DNA of 64,000 bases from CAYNJY01 sp964397755 (GTDB taxonomy: Bacteria > Patescibacteriota > Microgenomatia > UBA10105 > UBA927): the NCBI GenBank assembly GCA_964397755.1, contig CAYNJY010000005.1, positions 5,341 to 69,340 on the forward strand, in the 5' to 3' direction. How positions within the stretch are numbered: position 1 is the first letter of the stretch; every line of letters starts with the position of its first letter. This document shows, piece by piece, positions 46,946 through 55,288 of the stretch. The notes under the pieces were generated by a model. That model worked only from the letters and a program-made list of their open reading frames with translations. It was not told the DNA's origin and made no database searches. The translations under genes and the position numbers were made by a program.

Positions 46946-47767
46946 TCAAGTGATCAAATACGGGTATCCGCTCCGAACCGCTCGTATCTCCCCACCTGAT
47001 CCGAAGATGTGCGCTGCCCCCAAACCCAAAACCTCGATGCTTCTTTTCTCTGGGTTAACGACGCAGGCGGTTTGTTCGTCGATGCCGAGAATCGTGGTGT
47101 CAGCCGGAAGCATCAGCCGCAATGTTTCAAACCGCTCCTTTCCCATGTAGCAGCGCCTCGTGTCGAAGTCCTCGCCTTCGGTGTTGTTCCAGTGCGGAAT
47201 AATAGCAATACGAAACCCATACCCTCCGAGTACATCCAGACCTTTGATCCAATGCGGATCCTCACCAACTTTAAAAATCTCATACACCGGAAGTGCGTAC
47301 GTCCCAATCGCGATTGCGGTTGCCGACCCGAGGCTCAGTACCGTACCCTTTCGGTTTGCCTCGATAAGATTTCTGTACGCTCGCGTGCCCTCGAGATGCC
47401 GGATGAGGTAGCTTGGCGAACCGGCGCCGCAGTAGAGGTAGTTTTGATCTAGGATTGCATCAACGATCTGCGGATCATCGGTACTCTGGGAACCGTCCCT
47501 CCGCCAAGCGCGGATGCGAGTGACGGCAGGTTTGAAATTTTTTAACCGTGCTTTGAAAAAATCTTCCATGCGCTCAGGCCAGCTAGAGACTGCGTTCACC
47601 TCGTAGCCGGTTGGTGTCTCGAGGATACCGATGCGGACAGGAGCAGCGAGGCCCGCTCGCGCCATGACGTCTTCATGGATTTTTCTGCCTGTGGGCGACA
47701 TCTCTCCGGAGCCAAAAAGGACGATGAGGCCAAGAGCTCCACGCTCAAGGCCCGGCCTTGAGCTCAC
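46946..47767 (-). CDS. peptidase S51/cyanophycinase-like protein
   Basis: 273 aa from a GTG at 47767, which overlaps the cysS stop as GTGA inside REP family 3. The first ~12 residues (SSRPGLERGAL) are encoded by the repeat. The fold is class I glutaminase-like: LIVLFGSGEMSP, YCGAGSPSYLIRHLEG, and a nucleophile-elbow candidate in LSLGSATAIAIGTY, then GIDEQTACVV. Cyanophycinases and dipeptidase E use Ser-His-Glu here. A start further inside would delete part of the first strand, so the repeat seems to have been recruited as the start. Confidence 0.7.
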   Translation of the reverse strand: MSSRPGLERGALGLIVLFGSGEMSPTGRKIHEDVMARAGLAAPVRIGILETPTGYEVNAVSSWPERMEDFFKARLKNFKPAVTRIRAWRRDGSQSTDDPQIVDAILDQNYLYCGAGSPSYLIRHLEGTRAYRNLIEANRKGTVLSLGSATAIAIGTYALPVYEIFKVGEDPHWIKGLDVLGGYGFRIAIIPHWNNTEGEDFDTRRCYMGKERFETLRLMLPADTTILGIDEQTACVVNPEKRSIEVLGLGAAHIFGSGGEIRAVRSGYPYLIT

Positions 47768-47772
47768 AGCTC
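47744..47772. repeat. REP family 3, copy a
   Basis: Palindrome CTCAAGGCCCGGCCTTGAG (47744-47762) followed by CTCACAGCTC. It holds the cysS stop and the start of the S51-like gene. Confidence 0.85.
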
Positions 47773-49215
47773 GGGAGTCAAAATGGTCTTTTTTTTTACG
47801 CGGTAGCCTGTCGGCGTATCCTCCACCATGTACCCTTTTGCCTCAATTGTTTTCCTCACTTCATCCGCATCAGCAAACTTCTGTTCCTTCCGTAGCGCTT
47901 CCCTCCTATCGAGAAGTTCTTGTATATCTTCTGGAATTGAAGCCGTTTGCCGTTTGCCGTTTGCCGTTTGCCGTATCTGCAACCCCAATACCTCATCAAA
48001 ATCCATAAGAAGATCGTATTTGTCCTGCGAGGGAATGTTGGACTTGACGACCTCCCACGCTACTGCCAAGGCCTGGGGCGTGTTGAGATCGTTAGTCAAT
48101 GCATCATCAAATTCTTGTCGGTACGCACTAACCTTCTTGAGTTTTTCTTGCGATAATGCCGTTCTCTTCAAATTTGAAATTTGAAATTTGAAATTTGAAA
48201 TTTGCGAACGCAGCTCTTCAAGACTTCTTTGTGCGTTCGCGAGGGCTTCCCATGTAAAATTAAGCTGCGAGCGGTAGTGGGCTGTCATATAAAAATAACG
48301 AAGCGCCAACGGATCGAAGTTCTTCAACTGGACATCGTCAATCGTGATGTAGTTGCCGATACTTTTACTCATTTTCTCGCTACTAACAACGAGAAAGTTG
48401 TGGTGCACCCAGAAGCGCACGAAGGGGCGACCGGTGGCTGCCTCGCTCTGGGCGATTTCATTCGGATGATGAATCGGCAGGTGGTCTATGCCGCCGGTGT
48501 GGATATCAATGGTTTCACCTAAATACTTCATCGCCATCGCCGAACATTCGATGTGCCAGCCGGGGAAACCGTCACCCCACGGGCTGTCCCAGTGCATCGT
48601 GTGGCTAGCGAATCTGCCGACACGCTTAAACCAAAGGGCGAAATCCGCCGGGTGCTTCTTGTGTTCTCCAGATTTGACATTCCTGCGCACGGCAACCTTT
48701 TTCTCGCTAAGTTTTTGGCCAAAAAGCGATACGTACTTTGGGAACTTCCTGATATCAAAATACACCGCCTCGGGAGTGTCGTAGGCGACGCCCTTCTTCA
48801 TGAGTGTTTGAATGAGCTCGATTTGTTCGGCAATATGCTCTGTTGCGCGGCAGACGATCGTCGGCCGAAGAATATTAAGTTTGTCCATCGAGTCGTAGAA
48901 GTGTTTGGTAAAAAACTCCGCCACTTCCCACACCGTTTTCCCGGCTTTCTTGGCTCCCTTTTCAAGTTTATCTTCTCCCTCATCACTATCGGAGACTAGG
49001 TGACCAACGTCAGTGACGTTCTGAACGTGAGTAACCTCGTACCCAAATCGTGTGAGCACTCGTCGGAGAATATCATCGCCGACATATTTCCTGCCATGGC
49101 CGATATGGGCGTAGTCATAGACCGTCATGCCGCAGGTATAGAGCCCGACCTTCGGCGGCTGAACGGGCTTAAAATCCTCGACCCTTTTTGTGAAGGAATT
49201 ATAGAGCCTGAGCAT
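47764..49215 (-). CDS. cysS: cysteinyl-tRNA synthetase
   Basis: 483 aa from the ATG at 49215, 7 nt after a -10 box; the longer upstream frame lies inside the preceding gene. Class I motifs: YTCGMTVYDYAHIGHGR (HIGH), the zinc ligands around CSAMAMKYLG, KMSKSIGN (KMSKS). Two heptamer repeats are inserted in frame: AAATTTG x5 (48170-48204), read as FKFQISNFKFQIS, and GCCGTTT x4 (47942-47976), read as RQTANGKRQTA. Both are in the C-terminal half, outside catalytic motifs. The stop lies in a REP3 palindrome. Confidence 0.96.
   Translation of the reverse strand: MLRLYNSFTKRVEDFKPVQPPKVGLYTCGMTVYDYAHIGHGRKYVGDDILRRVLTRFGYEVTHVQNVTDVGHLVSDSDEGEDKLEKGAKKAGKTVWEVAEFFTKHFYDSMDKLNILRPTIVCRATEHIAEQIELIQTLMKKGVAYDTPEAVYFDIRKFPKYVSLFGQKLSEKKVAVRRNVKSGEHKKHPADFALWFKRVGRFASHTMHWDSPWGDGFPGWHIECSAMAMKYLGETIDIHTGGIDHLPIHHPNEIAQSEAATGRPFVRFWVHHNFLVVSSEKMSKSIGNYITIDDVQLKNFDPLALRYFYMTAHYRSQLNFTWEALANAQRSLEELRSQISNFKFQISNLKRTALSQEKLKKVSAYRQEFDDALTNDLNTPQALAVAWEVVKSNIPSQDKYDLLMDFDEVLGLQIRQTANGKRQTASIPEDIQELLDRREALRKEQKFADADEVRKTIEAKGYMVEDTPTGYRVKKKTILTPEL
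47942..47976. repeat. heptamer tandem repeat inside cysS
   Basis: GCCGTTT four times plus a diverged fifth copy, in frame. Confidence 0.95.
48170..48204. repeat. heptamer tandem repeat inside cysS
   Basis: AAATTTG, five perfect copies. The 35-nt length is not a multiple of 3, yet the frame continues without a stop through it. Confidence 0.95.
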
Positions 49216-49222
49216 GATTCGT

Positions 49223-49231
49223 ATTATCGCA
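49223..49231 (-). promoter_or_regulatory. extended -10 promoter of cysS (leaderless)
   Basis: Minus strand TGCGATAAT, 7 nt to the ATG at 49215; overlaps the end of the preceding gene. Confidence 0.6.
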
Positions 49232-50792
49232 CATCCGCAGGCACTGTGTAGCGGTAGAGGTCGTTTACCGTTTGCCACTGGGCATCGCTGATTGAAACGA
49301 GTTTGCTCTTTTTCACATACACGCAGGTTGGTTTGCCGCTTGAGGTGAGCCGAACATAGTTCCCCACTTCGTCGGTCGGCAATGATTGTTGATCGTTGCT
49401 GTCGCCTTGGCACTTTCCGTAATAGAAATCAGGCGGATTATTTTGGAACATCTCCAGGCGCGCTTCTCGGTACCGTGCAATCTGGGGCATAAATGACGTA
49501 TACCAACTAAAACGGTACGGCGAGAGACGCTGGGCTTGCCAGTAGATAAGGTCGTCCCATTCATCGAGAAACAGCGTATCTCCTGGGTTCGATAAAGTTT
49601 TTATCACGTCTCCGATGACGTGGACGTGACCGTAATTTGTCGTAAACTCTGTCTGCCGATCCACGCGTTCCCAGAGGTACGACTGATGTGAAGCGATGGC
49701 ATAGACTGCGATCCCAACAAAACAAGCCGAGAGTCCCGATGCCAACACCTTCCTCTTCTCTTGCCAAAGGTGAGACAGCTCAAAAAGAACCACCGCTATG
49801 AGAAGAGCGTACCACTGGATATGGTGAAACTGCGCGTAGTAGAGCTTCCCCGGCACTCCCGGCCGGATGTTCGCAAGTCCCAGAACGAAAACGGAAAGGA
49901 GGACACTGCTCCAACGGCGATTCGTTCCTCGATACCAAAGGACGATGAGAAAAATGACGGAAAGCCCGGCTTCTATGGTATGAAAAAGATTCCACTCGCC
50001 AGAACCAAAGAGGAGAAAGAGTGGGTAGAAAAAAACAGTGATAAGCCCTTCCCCAAAAAGATTCTGCCCCCCGATTTCCGAAGCGGCAACAACCTGCCGA
50101 TTGACGGTTACGACATTGTACCAATAATCCGCGATGCGAAAACGCGCAATGCTTGCAGTGGAAAGAGCAAGAAAAAGTAAGAGTGCTGCCTTTGCCCACG
50201 CATGGTTTCGATTGCGCCAAAGGAGAACAGCGAGGAGAAACAGTGCGAGCGGCACGTAGGGCTCGCGGGCAAAAACCACGAACCATGACGCGGCCGCTGC
50301 AACGAGGAACTCCATGCGATACACTTTTTTGTTGCCGCGTGACAGCCATTCAAGCCCCACGAGATAGACAAGCGGATAGACGATCAGCGATTCGGCGAGA
50401 AACCGGTCGCCAAAGATAAATCCTTTCGTCGTCTCATAGAGGAGTGAAAAGGCAAAGCCGACCAGTCCGAAGCGAAGAGTGAGAAACACGTTTGCGGCAA
50501 GCGAGGCGTAAATCATAAACATCCGGTGTCGATAGATAAGGAGGTAGATCGAGTCCGGCTTGTTCAGATATTGGACCACGGCAGAGAGGTACGCCATGAG
50601 CGGCTGGTGATTGAAAAAGATTTCGGAATAAAGTTTTTTCCCCGATCCGATGAAGTAGCCGGCGACGTAGTTAAAGCAGTCGTCAAAGCACCCGAATGCC
50701 CCGACGCGATCGCGATAGATGCTCCGAAGAAATACCCAGAGAACCAAAAGGGGCACGAGGAGCAAGACGTGAAGTTTTGAAATCTGCATCAT
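49224..50792 (-). CDS. GT-C/GT39-like membrane glycosyltransferase
   Basis: 522 aa from the ATG at 50792, 2 nt after the preceding stop. About 10-12 membrane helices. The first outer loop has the acidic pattern GCFDDCFNYVAGYFIG with YSEIFFNHQPLMAYLSA, as in lipid-linked-sugar mannosyltransferases (ArnT/PMT type). The C-terminal ~130 residues are soluble and extracytoplasmic (LFLDEWDDLIYWQAQR). It probably glycosylates a surface polymer or protein using a polyprenyl-phosphate sugar. Third gene of the 51561-49224 operon. Confidence 0.75.
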   Translation of the reverse strand: MMQISKLHVLLLVPLLVLWVFLRSIYRDRVGAFGCFDDCFNYVAGYFIGSGKKLYSEIFFNHQPLMAYLSAVVQYLNKPDSIYLLIYRHRMFMIYASLAANVFLTLRFGLVGFAFSLLYETTKGFIFGDRFLAESLIVYPLVYLVGLEWLSRGNKKVYRMEFLVAAAASWFVVFAREPYVPLALFLLAVLLWRNRNHAWAKAALLLFLALSTASIARFRIADYWYNVVTVNRQVVAASEIGGQNLFGEGLITVFFYPLFLLFGSGEWNLFHTIEAGLSVIFLIVLWYRGTNRRWSSVLLSVFVLGLANIRPGVPGKLYYAQFHHIQWYALLIAVVLFELSHLWQEKRKVLASGLSACFVGIAVYAIASHQSYLWERVDRQTEFTTNYGHVHVIGDVIKTLSNPGDTLFLDEWDDLIYWQAQRLSPYRFSWYTSFMPQIARYREARLEMFQNNPPDFYYGKCQGDSNDQQSLPTDEVGNYVRLTSSGKPTCVYVKKSKLVSISDAQWQTVNDLYRYTVPADVR

Positions 50793-50794
50793 GG

Positions 50795-51259
50795 TCAGTC
50801 TTGCCGAACGTTTCGGCTCATCTCGGCTGACGCGCGCTTGGCTTTGATGCCGTAGAGATCGCCCCGCGGCCGCCTGCGACCGGTATTGGGAAGCTGCTGC
50901 TTGGCTGACTGCGCTTGCTGCTGGGCTTGTTGCTGGTTTTTTTGTTCGACCTCCGCCTGGATCCGCTCCCAAACAGACGGCTCTTTGGGTTTTGGTCGGA
51001 CGCCGGCGATATATTCAAGGGCGGCTCGCGCGATCTCTCGTTTCGCTTTCTCGCCCTTTGCTTCGCCAAAAGCATCCAGAGGGGTTTTCTCTGTAGGCTT
51101 TCCGGCGGTCTGGGATCCTTGAATTTTCTTGCTCGATGACCCTCCAAGGCTTTCCAGTGCTTTTCCGGCAACGTCACCAGGAATTTTGGCCGTCTCTGTG
51201 ACGACCTTTTTGCCAATTTCACCGAGCTCTTCGGTTACGTGCCCGAGGATACTTGTCAT
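50795..51259 (-). CDS. conserved basic/Gln-rich protein (DUF5660-like)
   Basis: 154 aa from the ATG at 51259, overlapping the DUF59 stop (ATGA). The N-terminal half is helical (MTSILGHVTEELGEIGKKV), the middle contains AREIARAALEYIAG-type helix and EVEQKNQQQAQQQAQSAKQQ low complexity, and the tail is RRRPRGDLYGIKAKRASAEM. I recall similar proteins in CPR genomes under DUF5660, but cannot check. Function unknown. Confidence 0.6.
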   Translation of the reverse strand: MTSILGHVTEELGEIGKKVVTETAKIPGDVAGKALESLGGSSSKKIQGSQTAGKPTEKTPLDAFGEAKGEKAKREIARAALEYIAGVRPKPKEPSVWERIQAEVEQKNQQQAQQQAQSAKQQLPNTGRRRPRGDLYGIKAKRASAEMSRNVRQD

Positions 51260-51561
51260 AGGAATCCGAGCTGTCGCTTTGCTTCCTCGCTCATCCTCTC
51301 TGTATTCCATGGCGGCTCGAAGGTCAGCTCGACATCCACACGCGTGACGCCTTTGAGCTTGCCGACTTCTGTCTTTATGGGATCGGAAATGAGATTAAAG
51401 AGCGGACAGCCGATGGTCGTGAGCGTCATAAGAATTGTGACCGACCCAGTCTTTTCGTCGATCGATACGTCGTAGATAAGTCCGAGGTCCCACAGCGACA
51501 CGCCGATCTCCGGATCGGGAATCTGCTTAAGAACTTTCTCCACTTGCTGTTTGGTAACCAT
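51256..51561 (-). CDS. DUF59/MIP18-like metal-sulfur cluster assembly factor
   Basis: 101 aa from the ATG at 51561. VLKQIPDPEIGVSLWDLGLIYDV, the cysteine in LTTIGCPLFNLI and VELTFEPPWNTERMS are the family signature (SufT/PaaD type). It helps deliver Fe-S clusters. First gene of the operon; start preceded by a word-repeat intergenic region (51562-51666). Confidence 0.9.
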   Translation of the reverse strand: MVTKQQVEKVLKQIPDPEIGVSLWDLGLIYDVSIDEKTGSVTILMTLTTIGCPLFNLISDPIKTEVGKLKGVTRVDVELTFEPPWNTERMSEEAKRQLGFL

Positions 51562-51666
51562 ATGGATAAATCCAAATGACAAATTTCAAATGTCAAATCA
51601 AACTCAAAGTTCAAAATCCAAAATTTCCATTGGGCATTGGAAATTTGACATTTGACATTGGTTTTA

Positions 51667-52302
51667 TCAGTATTCCCTCCTCCCCTCCAGCGCACTCGTT
51701 AATGTAATCACGTCCGCGTACTCAATATCCGCCCCAACCGGCAATCCATGAGCTAACCTTGTTAATTTTATTTCTTTTGAGATTTGAGATTTGAGATTTG
51801 AGATTTGTTTTTGGATATACATGGCCGTCGCCTCCCCTTCCATCGTCGGATTTGTGGCAAGGATGACTTCCTTAATAGGAGCTTGCCCTGAGCTTTGCCG
51901 AAGGGTGATACGTTTCAGAAGGTCGGCGATATAGATTTCATCGGGCCCGATATTATTTAAGGGGTCAATAGCACCATGCAAGACATGGTAAAGCCCGTTG
52001 TATTTGCCGGTCCTTTCGATAGACAGAACATCCGTCGGTTGCTCGAGCACACAAATCATGGTCTGATTCCTCCCCGGATTACTGCAAATGCTACAGGGAT
52101 CCGCTTCGGCCACGTTTTTACAGAGCGAGCAGAGAACGGTATTGCTTTTCAAGCCCGTGAGGTGACCGGCAAAGCTAGCCAGTTCCTCCTGCGGCACGTG
52201 GAGGAGATAAAACGCAAGCCGCTGCGCCGTTTTGGGGCCGATACCGGGGAGGCGCTCGAAAGACTCAATCAGGCGAGATAGAGCTTTGGGAAGAAGGGAC
52301 AT
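51667..52302 (-). CDS. recR: recombination mediator RecR
   Basis: 211 aa. Helix-hairpin-helix (LPGIGPKTAQRLAFYLL), zinc finger CSLC-x8-CSIC, TOPRIM region (ICVLEQPTDVLSIE; TGKYNGLYHVLHG). Two foreign in-frame inserts: RQSSGQA from a REP-like palindrome (51884-51907) and ISNLKSQISKEIK from a GATTTGA repeat (51781-51807). With RecF/RecO it loads RecA at gaps. Usually beside dnaX-ybaB, but here 7.4 kb apart. Leaderless promoter 5 nt upstream. Confidence 0.95.
   Translation of the reverse strand: MSLLPKALSRLIESFERLPGIGPKTAQRLAFYLLHVPQEELASFAGHLTGLKSNTVLCSLCKNVAEADPCSICSNPGRNQTMICVLEQPTDVLSIERTGKYNGLYHVLHGAIDPLNNIGPDEIYIADLLKRITLRQSSGQAPIKEVILATNPTMEGEATAMYIQKQISNLKSQISKEIKLTRLAHGLPVGADIEYADVITLTSALEGRREY
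51781..51807. repeat. heptamer tandem repeat inside recR
   Basis: GATTTGA, nearly four copies, in frame (read on the minus strand as QISNLKSQIS). Confidence 0.9.
51884..51907. repeat. REP-like sequence (family 6), copy in recR
   Basis: Core CCTGAGCTTTGCCGAAGG; read as SSGQA on the minus strand. The same family occurs at 54216-54238. Confidence 0.8.
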
Positions 52303-52307
52303 ACCTC

Positions 52308-52313
52308 ATTATA
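52308..52313 (-). promoter_or_regulatory. -10 box of recR (leaderless)
   Basis: Minus strand TATAAT, 5 nt to the ATG at 52302. The 104-bp gap to prs otherwise consists of AGACAGTAAGA-type word repeats and their inverted copies. Confidence 0.55.
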
Positions 52314-52406
52314 GACAGTAAGACGGCAAGACTGTAAGACAGTAAGAATAAGAATAGCGAAGTCAACTATCTTACGTTCTTATCGTCTAACTGTCTTACC
52401 GTCTCA

Positions 52407-53321
52407 TTATCTTACTGTCTTCTGGATAGCCTCCGCAAGGAGTGGTGCGACGGAGATAACGGTGAGCTTATCGAACCGTTTTTCTGGGGGAATTGCAATC
52501 GTGTCGGTCACCACGACCCGGTCAATCGCACTTTTCTCGAGGGACGTACTCGCCTCGCCGGCCAGCACCGCATGGGTTGCGAGAAAATAAATATGCCCTG
52601 CTCCGTTTTTTTTCAGGAACTCACTGGTTTTGATCGCGGTCGCACCGGTATTGATGATGTCGTCATAAATGACCACATCACGACCCTTCACCGACTCGGA
52701 GATTCCTGTGACCGTCACCTGCCCGCTTGCCCGGTCCCGCTGTTTTTCCAAATAGACAATCGGGAGATCCGCGGATCGTGCGAACCTTTCGGATCGGGCT
52801 TTCCCGCCCATGTCCGGCGAGGCAACAATCATCGTGTCTTTTTTCCCTTGTGCGAGAAGTTCTTGGGCGAAAAGATGGTGCGTTGAAATCTCGGCAAGAG
52901 GAATATGAAAATACGGGATGATGCTTTCTGAATGAAGCTCTACCGTTATGACTGCATCAAACCCTGCGGCCTCGATAAATGTGGCAACGAGCTGGGCGGA
53001 TATTGCTTCGCCTTTGCGAAAGCCTTTGTCCTGTTTGCTATACCCCATCCACGGCATGACAGCCGTAACGTGGGCGGCTTTGAGCCCTTTGAGTGCCTGC
53101 CCCATGAGGCAAAGCTCCACGAGGAATTGATCTGCAACGATCGAGAGCGACTGGATGACAAAGACATGTTTTCCTTCGACGTCCTCTTTAATCCACACGC
53201 GACATTCATTGTCGGTAAAACGTGTGATTTCGATGTTCCCGAGGGAAGTTTTGAGGTGTTGCGCTACAGAGCGTGCAAGCGGTTCATTAGAGGTTCCGGA
53301 CAAAAGCATGGGCGGCTGCAT
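52407..53321 (-). CDS. prs: ribose-phosphate pyrophosphokinase
   Basis: 304 aa. N-terminal LLSGTSNEPLARSVAQHL, FTDNECRV, the flexible loop around VVASPDMGGKARSERFA and the PRPP-binding VVIYDDIINTGATAI. Makes PRPP for nucleotides, His and Trp. Start 6 nt after a -10 box. It follows the HAD gene with only 42 nt between. Confidence 0.96.
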   Translation of the reverse strand: MQPPMLLSGTSNEPLARSVAQHLKTSLGNIEITRFTDNECRVWIKEDVEGKHVFVIQSLSIVADQFLVELCLMGQALKGLKAAHVTAVMPWMGYSKQDKGFRKGEAISAQLVATFIEAAGFDAVITVELHSESIIPYFHIPLAEISTHHLFAQELLAQGKKDTMIVASPDMGGKARSERFARSADLPIVYLEKQRDRASGQVTVTGISESVKGRDVVIYDDIINTGATAIKTSEFLKKNGAGHIYFLATHAVLAGEASTSLEKSAIDRVVVTDTIAIPPEKRFDKLTVISVAPLLAEAIQKTVR

Positions 53322-53327
53322 GGAATG

Positions 53328-53355
53328 ATTGTACGCGCTTGTGTGCAGATTTTCA
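53328..53355 (-). promoter_or_regulatory. prs promoter (leaderless)
   Basis: Minus strand TTGAAA (53355-53350), a 16-bp spacer, TACAAT (53333-53328), 6 nt to the ATG at 53321. Confidence 0.65.
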
Positions 53356-53363
53356 ACGACACG

Positions 53364-54059
53364 TCAGTTGAGTCCCAGGAACGCACCGATTGCGGGGTCT
53401 TTGAGGGAACGGACAATCAGATCCGGCTTCTCGTCTTTGGGGATTTCACTGTTTCTCTGGCCCGTTAAAATCAAAATAATGTTTGCTCCGATTGCTTTGG
53501 CACATCGCACATCATGAATAGTGTCGCCAATGATAGTAATCTGCCGTGGTGCAAAATCTTTTTTGAAAAATATCTTACCCTTGGGAAATGCCAAACCTGC
53601 AAGCTCAATCCGATTTTTGGCTTCTTCGCCAAAAAGCCCGAAACGGAAAAACGTATCGAGTCCTGCACGCTTTAACTTCCACCACGCAATGGCCTCCACA
53701 TTTCCGGTAATGACCCCGAGGGAGATATCCTCACGCTGCTCTAGCCGACCGAGGAGCTCCTGAGCGCCTTCCGCCTCTTCATAGAGGGGATTATGTAAGT
53801 TAAAATATTCCGATGCATGGATACTAAAGAGTGGAAACTTTTCTTCATAGACAGCTCGGGTGATCCCCCTATCCTTCACCAGCTCCCAAATCGTCGCTCT
53901 GTCAATAAAACCGTTATACCGCATATACTCGTCGACACTCATATTCAGTTTTATCCCGAACATCTTTTTTACCGCATAGGCGAATCTGTCTAGGGAAACT
54001 TGGGAATCTCCAATGTGGTGCGTGAGCGTGCCGTCGATATCAAAGAGAAGTAATTTCAT
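53364..54059 (-). CDS. HAD-superfamily hydrolase
   Basis: 231 aa. Motif I LLFDIDGTLT (nucleophile Asp8 region), motif II LGVITGN, lysine LAGLAFPKGK and acidic motif ITIIGDTIHDVRCAK. A helical cap of subtype I lies between (about 15-90). Likely a phosphoglycolate-phosphatase-like enzyme on a small phosphate ester; the substrate is not predictable. It overlaps the preceding aminotransferase stop by 4 nt. Confidence 0.88.
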   Translation of the reverse strand: MKLLLFDIDGTLTHHIGDSQVSLDRFAYAVKKMFGIKLNMSVDEYMRYNGFIDRATIWELVKDRGITRAVYEEKFPLFSIHASEYFNLHNPLYEEAEGAQELLGRLEQREDISLGVITGNVEAIAWWKLKRAGLDTFFRFGLFGEEAKNRIELAGLAFPKGKIFFKKDFAPRQITIIGDTIHDVRCAKAIGANIILILTGQRNSEIPKDEKPDLIVRSLKDPAIGAFLGLN

Positions 54060-55288
54060 CCTCGGAGTTTGTAAGCTTGCAGAGCCTTCTCAAGTAGCGC
54101 GAGACACCGAGTGAGGGCCTTGGTATTAAGGACATAGGCGATACGGACTTCGTTTTTCCCAAGGCCGGCCGTTGCATAAAATCCAGAAGCAGGTGCAAGC
54201 ATCACGGTTTCAGCTTGTCCTGAGCTTGCCGAAGGATCGCGAAAATCTGTCAGAAGCCACCTGCAGAAATCTTCGCTGTCGGCAACCGGGAGTCCGGCGA
54301 TTATGTAAAACGCGCCTTCCGGCTTGGGAATGACGACTCCTGAAATTTTTTTGAGTCCTGCATACAAAAGTTTGCGGCGTGCGTCAAACTCGTCATGGGT
54401 TGTTCGCAGCCATGAGGCTGGCACCCGGGTCAAGGCTGCGGCAATTGCCTGATCTACAAGTCCCGCTCCGAGCCGCGCCTGACCAAGTTTAGCAACCCCA
54501 GCAATAATTTCAGAGTTCAAGGAAACAATCACCCCCACGCGGATGCCGCACAGCATGTAGCGCTTGGACATGCTGTCAAGGACAATGGCTTGCTGGGGAA
54601 TCGCCTTCATATAGGAAAACAAAGAGGTTTGTTTTCGGCCGTCATAGGTGTACTCGCGGTAAACCTCATCTGCTAAAAGAAAAAGATTATGTTTTTTGGC
54701 AAGCCCAACGAGCATATCTATCTCCTCTTTGGTATAGACGGTACCGGTGGGGTTACCGGGGCTGCAGTACAAAATAGCCCGCGTTTTTTTGGTAATCCGC
54801 TTTTCAATTTCTTTTTGTGACGGAAGGTGAAAACCGCTGTCTATCGTTGTTCTAACCGGAACCAACCGCACTCCGGTGTTGACGGCATATGAGTTATAGT
54901 TTGCGTAAAACGGCTCAAAGACCAATACTTCCTCGCCCGGGTTTGCCACGGCAAAAAGCGCCCAGGCAATGGCTTCCGACCCTCCGGTGGTGGTTTGGAT
55001 GTGCGGTATTTCAATAAAGGGAAAGCCAATTTTGTGGTAGTAACGCGTGAGTGCTTCCAAAAATGCGGGATCTCCCTGCGAAAGACTGTAGCCGATGGTT
55101 GGCAACTTCCAGTTACGAAGTACATCGGTCATGACAGCCGGCGTTTCAATATCCGGATCGCCGATGTTAAGATGATAAACCTTGACTCCCTGCTGTTTGG
55201 CTTTCAATGCTAAGGGGACTAGCTTACGGATAGGAGAAGCGGGAACCCCAAGCAGACGATCAGAAACCTTTACTACGAACGTTCTCAT
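54056..55288 (-). CDS. class I/II aminotransferase (aspartate/aromatic type)
   Basis: 410 aa from the ATG at 55288, overlapping the cbs stop (ATGA). Features: HLNIGDPDIETP, IGYSLSQGDPAFLEAL, TTTGGSEAIAWAL, CSPGNPTGT, the Asp of LLADEVYREY and the PLP lysine in LDSMSKRYMLCGIRVG. Fold type I aspartate-aminotransferase group. A REP-like insertion adds ASSGQA near residue 360 (54216-54238). In the cbs-ahcY operon it could handle methionine- or cysteine-pathway oxo acids. Confidence 0.88.
   Translation of the reverse strand: MRTFVVKVSDRLLGVPASPIRKLVPLALKAKQQGVKVYHLNIGDPDIETPAVMTDVLRNWKLPTIGYSLSQGDPAFLEALTRYYHKIGFPFIEIPHIQTTTGGSEAIAWALFAVANPGEEVLVFEPFYANYNSYAVNTGVRLVPVRTTIDSGFHLPSQKEIEKRITKKTRAILYCSPGNPTGTVYTKEEIDMLVGLAKKHNLFLLADEVYREYTYDGRKQTSLFSYMKAIPQQAIVLDSMSKRYMLCGIRVGVIVSLNSEIIAGVAKLGQARLGAGLVDQAIAAALTRVPASWLRTTHDEFDARRKLLYAGLKKISGVVIPKPEGAFYIIAGLPVADSEDFCRWLLTDFRDPSASSGQAETVMLAPASGFYATAGLGKNEVRIAYVLNTKALTRCLALLEKALQAYKLRG
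54216..54238. repeat. REP-like sequence (family 6), copy in aminotransferase
   Basis: Core CCTGAGCTTGCCGAAGG; read as SASSGQA on the minus strand; differs by one T from the recR copy. Confidence 0.8.

Noticed and set aside
48170..48204. CRISPR-like repeats
   Set aside because: The unit is 7 nt without spacers and lies inside cysS; no CRISPR array or cas gene is visible anywhere.
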